Below the pieces are notes generated by a model. It saw nothing but the letters and a program-made list of their open reading frames with translations, made no database searches and was not told where the DNA came from. A stretch of 64,000 nucleotides of DNA. It comes from Hofstenia miamia. Lineage: Eukaryota > Xenacoelomorpha > Acoela. The stretch spans positions 267,110-331,109 of the forward strand of contig SCFE01000030.1 in NCBI GenBank assembly GCA_004352715.1. Direction: 5' to 3'. How positions within the stretch are numbered: position 1 is the stretch's first letter; every line of letters begins with the position of its first letter. The position numbers and the translations under genes were made by a program. Positions 48,886 through 59,403 of this stretch are shown here, in pieces.

Positions 48886-51424
48886 TTATTAACGAACATT
48901 AGTTTTATATATAAAAGGATAGCAAGCTAACAAGATATATTATCTACTCTGTAAATAAATACTTTAAAATAAATCAAAGAACATTTTTAATAAGCTGCAA
49001 AAAATTCAATTGACCCAAAGCAAAAACTCAATTGATAACAGACATTAGTCTACTGTTTTATTTGTTTCAATGATTGCGAAAGTATCATACGAAATTGTTA
49101 AATGACTATAGCATACGTGTTATAAAGTTAAAGACTTTAGGTAGTTAGTCGATATGATTATTTTGTCCAAAACCAGAAACATAAAAGTATAATGACAAAA
49201 TTCAGCTTCCTTTGAAGATTCTTAACAAATTAAATGCTATTTTTTCAGTAATTTTATTTCTAATATTATAGTGTCATTCATTGAATATCATGCTTTTTTA
49301 AAAAAGAATTGCTTTATTTGGACTAGGGTTTTGAAAGTTAACAACTCAAACTCAAATGAGCTTGCAAACTCAATTGGAAAAACTCAGAAGAAAAATCATC
49401 AATATTTAAATTCGAAATTAATCAAAAACCCATAAGAATTGAAATATTTTAAATTTTAGTTTCTTTATTAGTTACAAATAATTTTTTAACACATCTCAGA
49501 ATAATTGTAAAATAAACTTTATATTATTCTAAGAAATCTAGAATTAGAAAAAACTGAATCAAACTCAAAATTTTCTTCAAAAAGATGTTTGAACAAAAAC
49601 TTAAAAAGGAAAACTTGATCTTGGACCAAGTAACTCAACTGTAGAGACTAATATGAAATGTTAATATCAGGGAACTCAAGTACTCTATTTTCTTTAAATT
49701 GAAATTTGACATTATTTCTAAGATTGAAATTGAGATTGATTCAATCTGTAGGTTAAAAGAATGAGATTGAGATTGACTCTCATTTCATTATATGTTTTAA
49801 ACAAAACTGTGGAAATTTTATTTGAATTTCAAACTGTAAGCAATGTGCGGGTAAAATAAATTTGAATAATCAAATGTTGAATATCTTAGAATGTGCTTAG
49901 CTTAACTATGGAAGTTGGTACATTCAAATGCTAATCTTTCTCACTAAAAGCCAATACTAGTAAATAAAGGGACACACATTTCTTGCATAGAAATGGACTT
50001 AAGCGCTTTGATTGATGTTTTGAAATTGTGATTACTTTAAAATTCTTTTTATTGTACTGAAAGATATTTTTCTTAGTGCTAATGGTCAATATTTGAAGTA
50101 AATTAACTAATTCCCACCATTTAATATCCATTTATTCATAAGAAAGAATAAAATGTTTGTGAAGCCACTTTATAATTTTGTTGTCTGCCATTGGAAAAGC
50201 AAGCTATTCCTATCAATGGAAAAAGCAAGCTCATTAGTATTTTAATAATTTCAAGAAGAATGTGATGGTAATTTAGCAGTATTCATTAATTTTTTAAATC
50301 TATTGAAACTTAAAGTAGAGCAATTGTGATTATGTCTGTTGCCCAAAGATTAGTCTATGAATTGCAATTAAGTTAATTCCTAAATCACTGTTTCAAGAAT
50401 AAATTTGAATCAGCAAAGTAAATCTGATTTATTCAAAATAGCAAGTTCTAATAAGTTAAAGCTGAGGAATATGAACAGAAATACTAATTGCAACATGCAG
50501 CTACTAATCAGGATTCTGAAAATAGGCAATTTACAGTGACTAATTCAGCTACATTTATTTGCTCTTAGCAAGTTAGATTAAACATACCACCTCACTGAGC
50601 TGCTTGTTTTATTTTATTACTTGTTACCTAATTAATTACTACAATGGTAATAATAAATTTGGTTCAGGTGATAAATCACTAGTGAAAAGCTTCCTCAATT
50701 GTTTTCACAGTAAATTATGTATATGTGTACTGTTAGTTAAAAAAACGTGGGTTTGTGATTTCACATGACAATTACATAGTGATTAAGTCATGCCTGTTTA
50801 TTTGCACAATGCATGATGATTACATGCTATTGTTACATCACCTCAAGCATTACTACATTTTATTTTCATTTATTATTTTCAATGTTTTTGCATGTATAAA
50901 TGAGTTAATTTGTATCAATCAAAACTAATCTGTAAGCATTTTGGTGAAACAGGGTGGACAATCTGAAATTTATTCTGTTAAGACAGAAATTCAGATGTGT
51001 AACACCAGTTCTGGTGATGTCATAAAATCCAGGTTAGTATCCATTTAAAATTTTAAAACAAATGAATCAGGATTGTGCATTCTAAGCTCAATCACCTAAA
51101 ATTTACTAAATCAATTGGGAGTAGAGAATTCTGTAGATTATAGAGAAAAGTCAAGTTACTCCACACCCTTAATAAATTCAATCTTAACATTAACTTAAAC
51201 CACTTATTGTTCCTCTTAATTGAAAATACTTTTGATTGCAAAAAACTTTGCTAAAGCACATTCCCAAAGCATTTTTGATATTGTACCATATATCTTTAAT
51301 TAATTATTTTGTAGAAACTCTTTATAGTTTCTCTTGTTCCTTGTTAATTTGGGGTACTTGTAAATGGTGCATACAACTTTTTTATGCACACAACTCTTAA
51401 CATGCCTAAAATTGCCATTTCTAG
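48886..51424. other. Intergenic sequence; CpG almost disappears from about 50.05 kb
   Basis: No gene recognised. 49320-49800 holds short internally repetitive stretches (GAGATTGAGATTGA, ACTCAAACTCAAA), and 50195-50230 repeats AATGGAAAAAGCAAGC. From about 50.05 kb CpG dinucleotides become extremely rare, although the base composition is otherwise similar at first. A TGTAGAATCATGG sequence directly after CTAG at 51421-51424 resembles an inverted LTR end. Confidence 0.5.
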
Positions 51425-51600
51425 TGTAGAATCATGGGGGAGCTCTGACTACTACAGCAGTAAAAGGGAACTCAATTGATAAGCAGAAGGTTGCAAAAGG
51501 CTACCATTGTAGAGAGTGACCCACATTCCAACAGAAAAACAGAACATTGATAGTTTGCCAGTTCAATAAAGAAACAGAAAAATTCAACCAAGGATTATCA
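51425..51600 (-). mobile_element. Possible 3' LTR remnant of the minus-strand element
   Basis: Downstream of the - strand ORF3 the sequence changes at about 51600 and ends, on that strand, in CCCCCATGATTCTACA followed by CTAG. The solo LTR at 58178-58368 also ends CCCCAGTGATTCTACA followed by CTAG. The inner part (51471-51593) matches, in inverted orientation, 63653-63772, which likewise lies downstream of the other ORF3 copy. This fits an LTR or LTR-proximal segment; the left limit is supported only by the terminal motif. Confidence 0.35.
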
Positions 51601-53007
51601 ACACTATTGATCCACATGAGGTTGCCTGCAGCTTGGAATAAGATAAGGACTCAAGGGTCTAGTTGGGCAATCTTCTCATGGATCTTCTTGAGTTGGGTGG
51701 CTAAGTGTTGGCCCTGAAAAATATCTTTAATCATGAGCTTTCTGTCAATAAAGACAAGTTCAGGATTACCACCAGTAAGTAATGTGTTATGGAATTCCTT
51801 ATATTCTGTGGTCTGCATGGCCTTGTTGACTTTGGCCAATGTAGGAACATAATTAATTTTCTCTGAAAGGTGGGTGGACACCTTTTTGCGACCCTTTCAG
51901 ATCCTCAAAGAAGGCAGAATAAGTAGTGTCATCAGGCATGGTGGCAGGATACAGAATAGGTTGTTCTTCTCTGAGTTGGCTTTGACCAGGGCTGAACTCA
52001 ACTTTCTTAATGAGTGTGGCAGTTCCAATTGTCACAGGGTAGTTTATCTTTGCTGCCTTAGTTGTATCCCAAAAGGTGTTCTGGAGGCCATGACTTCTTA
52101 ACTTGTCAACTAGTGAGGAGGAGATGTAGACATGAGTTGTTGTGCATTCTACAACATCCAGGGCTAGTTGGTGCCCCAGCAATAGTAGAAGCATGAGCTC
52201 TTATTTAGAAAACACTTTGGTTAGACACCACTTCATTAAACCAAGGATGTTGTTGTCTCTGTTCATTTCAATAATCTGCTCCACAAAAGCTAGCTTTACT
52301 GTGAACTCCTCAATGGTTAGAATTCATTCATTGTCAGTGATTGACCAGGCAGGAGTGGGCCTGAAACTGTGTGAAATCTGTGTCTGAACACTTTTCCAAA
52401 TTAACAGCCTCAATTAATGCCTTAGGTGCTGGAGAGACTTCAATAGCAAATGTGGTGAGTAGTTCGTCCTCTCAATAGAATTGTTCCAGTGAGTGCATGG
52501 TCTGCTCTAAGACTAGTAAGGGGATAATTTCACAATCCTTCATAGCATGTTGCTGGGTCTCAATGACTTTGCTGTATCCACATTTTGGGTAGTTTAAGTC
52601 CTCAATCTTGAAAATGATCTCAGTTTTTGTGGGGATGTTATAGTGTTGTACCAGCTCCAAAAACTGTTGAGTAGATCCTGGTTCTCTCTTCATAAGGTAC
52701 ACAACAGACAATACTCAGAGTTAAAGAGTGGGAACTTCATGTTGGTGATAGGTCCCCAGATGTTTTTTCTGAGGGTATCTGAAAAAATACTGATGTCTGA
52801 GAAAACAATTACCAATTTGTTAACAAACATCTGTGAAGACAGATGTCCCAACAGGCTACCAATTAACCAAGCATAATACTGCTCAAACCTTTCCATTGCA
52901 TTTTTTATCTTTCCTGGTGAAGCAGGGAGGGAGCAGGAATGCAGAAACCAATTCTTGACCTTCCAGGCAACTGGGCAAATTGCTATCCCATGCATGCAAT
53001 ATTTGGC
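51600..53007 (-). pseudogene. ORF3 (unknown) of the minus-strand LTR retroelement, C-terminal part
   Basis: Several frames on the - strand (for example 52690-53007, 52472-52711, 51853-52194, 51651-51881) are collinear with and similar to + strand frames at 60.99-62.35 kb. Shared blocks include the motif NYP(K/E)C(G/E)YSK, the motif QLALD followed by ECTT, and GGNPE followed by IKDIF. Frameshifts and stops break it, so it is a pseudogene. No domain of known function is recognised: no protease, RT, RNase H or integrase motif, no signal peptide and no obvious membrane anchor. It follows integrase on the same strand, so it is an extra third frame downstream of pol. Function unknown. Confidence 0.7.
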
Positions 53008-53013
53008 AAGTTG

Positions 53014-53259
53014 AGTAGTAGAAGACGAGTCCATTTTGTTACACTTTTTTCTGATTGGTCGAGAGGTGGNTCAGTAAAACACCCCCCGCCAATATCCACG
53101 GCGTCTCAGGTCAAAGGCCACCCCTCTCGACCAATCACAAAAAAGTGTAACCTCCTTCCCTCCACCTCTCGACCAATCAGAAAAAAGTGTAACCTCCTTC
53201 TACCCACCTCTCGACCAATCAGAAAAAAGTGTAACAAAATGGACTCGTCTTCTACTACT
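53014..53259. mobile_element. Young 246-bp MITE with identical 56-bp TIRs and 6-bp TSD
   Basis: Terminal inverted repeats 53014-53069 and 53204-53259 are identical over 56 bp (AGTAGTAGAAGACGAGTCC... outward ends). The flanks carry an exact 6-bp duplication AAGTTG (53008-53013, 53260-53265). The right half contains three tandem units of about 42-45 bp (from about 53119, 53162 and 53204), each with CTCTCGACCAATCA and AAAAAAGTGTAAC. One N lies at 53070. It encodes nothing. It is CpG-rich in an otherwise CpG-poor region, as expected for a recent arrival. It interrupts ORF3 between codons that are contiguous in the + strand copy. The superfamily is not certain; 6-bp duplications are uncommon. Confidence 0.9.
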
Positions 53260-53265
53260 AAGTTG

Positions 53266-53845
53266 TTTGTGGGTAGGCTTGTCTAGAGGCAGTTGTAAGT
53301 CTGGATTATAGGTGAGCAAGATAGAGAACACCCAAATAGCTCCTCTTAATTGAATAGCCAGAGCAAATCATTCTGAAAACAGCTTGTCAGCTAAATTATG
53401 CCAGTCCTGCATATCATGAGACAAATGTAGTTCCATCAGCATATGTTCAACTGATTGAGAGTATTTTGAGTTCAGGCTTGTGATCTTGATTGTGTGTCAG
53501 GGTTACACTCAGATTTTAATGTAGCCCAAATCTCATTGATTTCTTTTAAGGTGGTGGTGCTCTGTGAGAATGTGAAACTAACATGAAGGTCTGTGACAGA
53601 AACCAGACTGGGAAGATTAATGTTGATAGATTCTAATGTCTGTGCCTGCACTGTTGCATTGATGATAAACTGTGTATCAACAGCCAAGTGGTGGTTTGGG
53701 ATTTTCTTATTCTTCATCAAGTCAGTATAGATTAACTTAGTGACTGAAATAACATTTGTATGGTACATACTGATTGGTTGGTATGCACTATTGTATAGGA
53801 TAGTGAAATTCTCCATGTGAAAGTGGAGGCTTTCCACAGCTTTGG
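53266..53845 (-). pseudogene. ORF3 (unknown), middle part, minus-strand element
   Basis: Continuation of the minus-strand ORF3 on the other side of the MITE. The frame 53472-53845 is collinear with + strand 60.42-60.75 kb, sharing LYNSAYQPxSMY-type sequence, KxIYTDL, and the motif DLHVSF followed by SATTL. The right limit is where similarity to the + copy stops and LINE tail sequence begins. Function unknown. Confidence 0.7.
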
Positions 53846-55820
53846 AAATAAACAATAAACAATAAACATTTAATATGCACAAACTAAACACAAGTTGTGC
53901 AAAAACTAAACAAAAATTATACATAAAAAATTTTAAAATAAGAGAATAATAATAAATTGTTTACACAGCAATATATAAAGGAAATGAGAAATTTTCTTTA
54001 AAAACTATAATGAATTGTTGCAATTGTAATAAGTGCTTTTAGAAAAATTCAGTTTACAGTTTGATCATCTGTTTAAGTAAGCATGATTTGATTAGAAATT
54101 TGTTAACACACAAACAATAAAGGTTTTTCTAAATGCTTTGGTTTTAACAATAGGAGCTAAATATTTCTTGGTTGATCTAGTAGTTGTTTTTGGCTTTTAA
54201 TGTTGCATAATTATATTATAAAGAGGATGATTATGGTTCTTTTCATTTTGAGATAACATCTTCTGATCTTCAATTTTTAATAGATGTTAAATTTCACATT
54301 TGTATATTTTTTCTTGTAGCAGTTTAATAAATAATGATTTAGTTTTGACAATACAACAGAATCAGAACCATAAACTGCTAGACAATATCAGATTCAACTA
54401 ATTGCCAATGCTTCAAATACATGGTGTCCTTCTTTTATGTTAACATTCTTAGTAATAAGGTCTTTAAATATAAATTTTAATCTTCTTAGTTGCTTTAACA
54501 AATATTCACCATGTACACTAAATCTCATATCTGATTGAAAATATATCCTGAGAATCTTCTGATCTTGTTTTTGTTTGTATATTGAATCATAGTTACAATT
54601 GCAGCTGTTCTTAATNNNNNNNNNNNNNNNNNNNNNNNNNNNNNNNNNNNNNNNNNNNNNNNNNNNNNNNNNNNNNNNNNNNNNNNNNNNNNNNNNNNNN
54701 NNNNNNNNNNNNNNNNNNNNNNNNNNNNNNNNNNNNNNNNNNNNNNNNNNNNNNNNNNNNNNNNNNNNNNNNNNNNNNNNNNNNNNNNNNNNNNNNNNNN
54801 NNNNNNNNNNNNNNNNNNNNNNNNNNNNNNNNNNNNNNNNNNNNNNNNNNNNNNNNNNNNNNNNNNNNNNNNNNNNNNNNNNNNNNNNNNNNNNNNNNNN
54901 NNNNNNNNNNNNNNNNNNNNNNNNNNNNNNNNNNNNNNNNNNNNNNNNNNNNNNNNNNNNNNNNNNNNNNNNNNNNNNNNNNNNNNNNNNNNNNNNNNNN
55001 NNNNNNNNNNNNNNNNNNNNNNNNNNNNNNNNNNNNNNNNNNNNNNNNNNNNNNNNNNNNNNNNNNNNNNNNNNNNNNNNNNNNNNNNNNNNNNNNNNNN
55101 NNNNNNNNNNNNNNNNNNNNNNNNNNNNNNNNNNNNNNNNNNNNNNNNNNNNNNNNNNNNNNNNNNNNNNNNNNNNNNNNNNNNNNNNNNNNNNNNNNNN
55201 NNNNNNNNNNNNNNNNNNNNNNNNNNNNNNNNNNNNNNNNNNNNNNNNNNNNNNNNNNNNNNNNNNNNNNNNNNNNNNNNNNNNNNNNNNNNNNNNNNNN
55301 NNNNNNNNNNNNNNNNNNNNNNNNNNNNNNNNNNNNNNNNNNNNNNNNNNNNNNNNNNNNNNNNNNNNNNNNNNNNNNNNNNNNNNNNNNNNNNNNNNNN
55401 NNNNNNNNNNNNNNNNNNNNNNNNNNNNNNNNNNNNNNNNNNNNNNNNNNNNNNNNNNNNNNNNNNNNNNNNNNNNNNNNNNNNNNNNNNNNNNNNNNNN
55501 NNNNNNNNNNNNNNNNNNNNNNNNNNNNNNNNNNNNNNNNNNNNNNNNNNNNNNNNNNNNNNNNNNNNNNNNNNNNNNNNNNNNNNNNNNNNNNNNNNNN
55601 NNNNNNNNNNNNNNNTTTATTGATAAATTAAACTTTGAAAACCATTCATTGATATTTTCTAATTCGTTGTGAAATGCATTCTTCTCTTCAAAATTTGGTC
55701 TTGATTTACAAGGGCACCCAACAGTAGCATCATCAGAATATTTTAGTAAAATTGCTGATTGATTTATTTTCTTTAATGAGTCACTGGCAATATTGTATAT
55801 ATTGGGACCACCATCAGTGC
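53846..55820 (-). mobile_element. 5'-truncated LINE (CR1/Rex-like RT) inserted in ORF3, with 1000-N gap
   Basis: Comparison with the uninterrupted + strand ORF3 places an insertion between 53845/53846 and about 55820/55821. At the right (5') end the - strand encodes a reverse-transcriptase segment with GGP...IYNIASD and LLKYSDDATVG (YSDD in place of YADD), then NEWFSKFNLSI, the usual block after the catalytic box. Ns fill 54616-55615, then a C-terminal stretch follows. The 3' end is a short tail of about three TTGTTTA units (53846-53870), typical of CR1-like elements with microsatellite tails. No target-site duplication is visible, and about 14 bp of target seem lost. The true length is unknown because of the gap. 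Confidence 0.75.
54616..55615. other. Assembly gap, 1000 Ns
   Basis: Exactly 1000 Ns, probably a fixed-size scaffold gap. It lies inside a LINE, so any reading frame drawn across it is meaningless. Confidence 0.97.
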
Positions 55821-56890
55821 CTGGTATTCCTCTCTCAGAAACATGACTAGACAAATATTTTCAACCTTAGCAAGTTGGTAGACTATCTCAAGTTGCTCCA
55901 TTATCTGGGGTCAAATTACTTCACCAACACATAGAAAGTAGACAAGGAGTAAATTATTGAAATCAATGTTGACACATTCAAATTTCTGGATTGATTTCCA
56001 ATTGTTGATGAATTGGCATAAGTGTGTCAGGTTGAAATCTTCACCAAATATTGTGTGGACCATGCTCCTCCAATATTGATGTGTAAGTCCTCTGTGCATC
56101 TTTGAATCATAGCAGATTATTGCATTTATTTTTGAACTCCTCTCTGCATCAATAATGAATGGTATGATATCTACTGAACAAGTGAGAATCTTGGCATTAA
56201 AGGTCTACCTTAGATTATTTTGTGTCGTCAACATGAGTTACTGCCTTCCTGGTAGCAATAAAATACTGCTGAAGCACCTCATCTCCAACTTTAGAAAATT
56301 TTTTTCTTCTTTCTTTGTTCCTCTTTGATTGGATACTAGTGGATGACAGGCCAGGACCAGAGGGGTTTCAAGTCACCATGAGGTGGTTGGGTTTTTACAA
56401 TCTCTAAATTAGTAAAGGGCACATGAGCTAAATGCTCCTCTCACTCCTTACATAGTTGCTCAAGGTCTACTACTGTGAAGAGTGTTGGCTCCTCACATAG
56501 TTGCTAGTGCTGTGTCCAGCATCCTCATCATGTTGTCTCCCTCTCTTAGTGGTGCTGCTCTCCTTGCTCGTCATGGTGAATGGTCTTGTCATGTCTCATC
56601 AACTCTGGGGTTGAGTTGCCTGTGCACTTGTCTCTGGGCCAGTAGTTGATTTTCATGATGTTTCATCTACTGAGGCTTGGTTACTAAACATAGAGATATG
56701 ATTAAGGTCCAAATCTTGGGTATTTAAATGATCTAAGTAGGGTCTCTCTCTTGCCCTACATTTAGGTAAAACATGAGTAGTGGTAGTGTCACTACTACTA
56801 ATTGCATTACTATCAAAATTGACTTCAGTGAGGTCATCCTCCTCATATTCAGTTAAATTATTATAAGTCTCATATTCATTTATACCATCA
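55821..56890 (-). pseudogene. End of pol and start of ORF3, minus-strand element
   Basis: The frame 55911-56099 and its out-of-frame continuation to 55821 match the + strand copy at 60.12-60.39 kb (YWRSxVHTxF, DFNLxHLCQF, FxNIDFxNLL, PQIME). Upstream, around 56.70-56.89 kb, an acidic stretch (NNLTEYEEDDLTEVNF) leads into HLNTQDLDLN, also present in the + copy at about 59.42 kb. It seems continuous with the integrase C terminus, suggesting that ORF3 follows or is fused to pol. Stops and frameshifts are present. Confidence 0.65.
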
Positions 56891-57900
56891 TTGACTAGTG
56901 TAAATTGCTATTATTGTCAATGACTACATTTTCAATGTCATATACAGCTCTTTTGAGTCTTTGGAAATGGGTAATTTTCCCATTACTCAGTAAACAGTTA
57001 TGGTGGTTGAGCACCTTAACAACAGTGAAGGGCTCTTGCCAATTCATGGCAAGCTTTTATACCTGGTTTGTACCAGTAACTTGGTGAGGAAAATAGGCAA
57101 AGACTTTGTTGCCTTGTTTGTGAGGTTTGCCATATAGTTTGTGATTAAAATTACACTTCTGGCATATAACACATTGATTAGTGTTGTAGCAGATGGTGAG
57201 GTGAACTTCTTGCAGCTCATGCAACATGTGGTTAACATAATTCTCTAAGGTGGGCTCATGGTTCCTAGGATACATTATTGATAAAGGCATACTCACCTTG
57301 TCTCCAAACATAGCCTTATTGGGGCTCACCTTTGTAGTAGTGAACAGCTGTATTATAGAAGTACTCTACTGCCTCTACCACTCATTTCCAATTTCTCCCA
57401 GCAGCTCTGGAGAGAGTAACCCAAATTAATTTGATAACAGTGCAGTTTAGTTGCTCCACAACACCATTTGACTGTGGGTGGCATACAGTTCTTTAGTAAG
57501 TGCTTCCATTAACTGATTGTCAAATTGGGGGCCCAATCTATAGGCCCAAGCTTGGGTACCACTCCTTTACTATCTTCTCTCCAACAACTTCAGCAGTGGT
57601 ACTATCCAGATGGATTAATTGGGTGTATTTAGTGAAATGATCAATAAGCACAAGCAGATGCTGATATCCCTTCACATTGCAGGACAACTTCTCAAGATCC
57701 ATATGGACAACTTTGTAGTCCTTTCTGCTACACAACTCTGCAGTTCAGCTCTCTGCTCTGGGAAGTGCTCAGTTCCTTGTAATAAGAAGGTCTCACACTT
57801 ATCTTTGACACCTAGAACTGTGGTGTGGATGCTGATTGTAATGTAGTGTGCATTAAACTTAGGGTTTGCATAATGCCTAAGTAGCCTCATTTGTGGATCT
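56890..57900 (-). pseudogene. Ty3/Gypsy-type integrase, decayed
   Basis: Integrase joins retroelement cDNA to the host chromosome. Seen on the - strand: VHMDLEKL with the first catalytic Asp and VLIDHFTKY just after it (57538-57735), then HPQSNGVVEQLN near 57440-57480 with the conserved Glu of the D,D,E triad. SPNKAMFGDK (57300-57329) is the C-terminal SPxxxxFG box of Gypsy integrases. The region upstream (57730-57890) should hold the HHCC zinc finger, but its cysteine pair is not intact. Several frameshifts and stops mean that it is inactive. It lies downstream of RNase H in the normal pol order. Confidence 0.88.
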
Positions 57901-58177
57901 TCCTGACCAAATCTTGATGGAAATACTCTGGGATGGCCAGGCAGTTGTTCTGGTTTCTAGTGTACAGTAAGCCCTTTTCATTCGGCTTCCAGTTGTACCT
58001 CCTGAAGTATCTATTTGCAACAGGACTAAGAGGGTAGTTGGAGTTCTTTTATCTCTTCATAATTTCTGAAAGTACCTTGTCATGCTGTTGATGTGTCATA
58101 ATCTCTTCTTCAGTTATTTCCTCCTTTATGAGGATTGGTAAGATGGCTTTGCCATGGTGGTCAGCACTAATCTCTAG

Positions 58178-58368
58178 TGTAGCATTGGTGGTAGTTGTTA
58201 CTATTTATCAGCCAGACCTCGTGCTTTTCTTGTTAGTGACTGGCAGTTGTAATATTTGTAAATATTGTAAATAACCTTGTATATAAAGACCAAAGCATTT
58301 TGTAAATAGAAGTAGTTTGAACTGTATTCTCTTTGTGTTTGCTAGAATCACACCCCAGTGATTCTACA
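58178..58368 (+). mobile_element. Solo LTR, 191 bp, TGTAG...CTACA, with 4-bp TSD CTAG
   Basis: Begins TGTAGCATTGG and ends GTGATTCTACA, giving 5-bp inverted ends of the TG..CA type. It is flanked by CTAG on both sides (58174-58177, 58369-58372), a 4-bp target duplication as in many Ty3/Gypsy elements. A TATA box (TATATAAAG, about 58280-58288) supports the + orientation. It lies between the RNase H and integrase remnants of the minus-strand element, so it inserted later and recombined to a single LTR. No internal region remains. Confidence 0.7.
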
Positions 58369-58439
58369 CTAGGAGGAGTTTGTACTCATTCATTGGTATG
58401 AAGCCAAAATGGAACTTCTCACTAGGAGGCTTTTGTAGA

Positions 58440-58905
58440 TCTGTTCATAATTAGGGAGAGAGGTCCAGTAGTCCATGTTAGGATGGAGTCTCCCAGAGCA
58501 GTGCTAGATGGTAAAAGAAAAATAATTTAGGTACTTGATCCATCATGCCACTATGTTGCATTTGTCTCCAGAGAACTTCTTTAGCCATGTGAGAGCAGAG
58601 TTGTCAGTTCACACAATGAAATTGTGTCCAAGAATAAAATAGCAGAATTTTTTTAAGCTCTCTACTAATGCTAGCATTTTGGACTTAGTGGCACCATAGT
58701 TCTGTTCAGCATTCTGTAATTTCCAGCAAAAATATTCCACAGGGCTTTCAACACCCTTGATTACCTGGCTTAACATGCCACTGTTGGCAACTGAACTGGC
58801 ATTGCAGTTGACAATAAACTCTAAAGAATTGTTGGGAGTATTCAGACTAAGGATCTTTCTGAGTTCTGACTTAACAGTGTTGAGCTCCACCTGCTTAGCT
58901 GATAA
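58440..58905 (-). pseudogene. Ty3/Gypsy RT tail and RNase H domain, decayed
   Basis: The - strand frame shows the standard Gypsy RT/RNase H junction: LNTVKSELRKIL, then NCNASSVANSGMLSQVIKG (the TDAS..GAVLSQ box with Asp replaced by Asn), PVEYFCWKLQNAEQNYGATK and MLALVESLKKFCYFILGHNF. It continues to TDNSALTWLKKF and a final LHPNMDYWT-like block. RNase H removes the RNA template during reverse transcription. It stops abruptly at 58905, where the + strand LTR begins. The upstream RT is not recognised further right in the window. Confidence 0.88.
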
Positions 58906-59393
58906 TGTAGAGTCACTCAGGGCCCTTTATTTTATTTTACTGGCACTCTCTTTAATTAATTTGGTGCTATTCCAATTATTAATTTATTGATTTTTATTGA
59001 TTTTTAGTATTTTGAACTTAGGTTTTGAATTTGTTATAATTGTCCTCTCAATTAAAGTGTACATGTAAATTGCTCATTTAATTTGCAAGGGAAATAAGTG
59101 AATTTTGTAAATGGTAAATATTTACGTTTTTCTCTGTATAAAAATAGGGAACTCATTGTTGCAATTGTCAAATAAATTTTGTTCTCATTGGATAACATTT
59201 GCTTCTCTACTTACTTTATATTACTAACCCTTTTTAGCATCGTTATTAATATGATAAGTATTTTCTTGTAAGATCCAGCAATAATGTGGGAGGAACTCCA
59301 CTGTGCCTGGGGCAATAACTCGCTCCTTAACAGATGTGAGCCCATAATGTTGTAGACTTAAGGCCATGCATAGGTATAGGAAATAAAAGAACT
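58906..59393 (+). mobile_element. 5' LTR-like direct repeat of the plus-strand element
   Basis: Starts TGTAGAGTCACTCAGGGCC and is a direct repeat of 62924-63396 over its length, with moderate divergence. It contains a TATA box (TATAAAAATAGGGAAC, near 59138) and AATAAA near 59171, an arrangement typical of an LTR promoter and polyadenylation signal. It abuts the RNase H remnant of the minus-strand element. The 3' boundary is where similarity to the other copy ends; no CA terminus or primer-binding site could be fixed, so the LTR may be longer and truncated here. Confidence 0.7.
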
Positions 59394-59403
59394 TTATAAT
59401 TGA

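Noticed and set aside
54394-55854. A 486-codon frame on the - strand
   Set aside because: About two thirds is the 1000-N gap; only the two ends are real sequence, and the right end is a LINE RT fragment.
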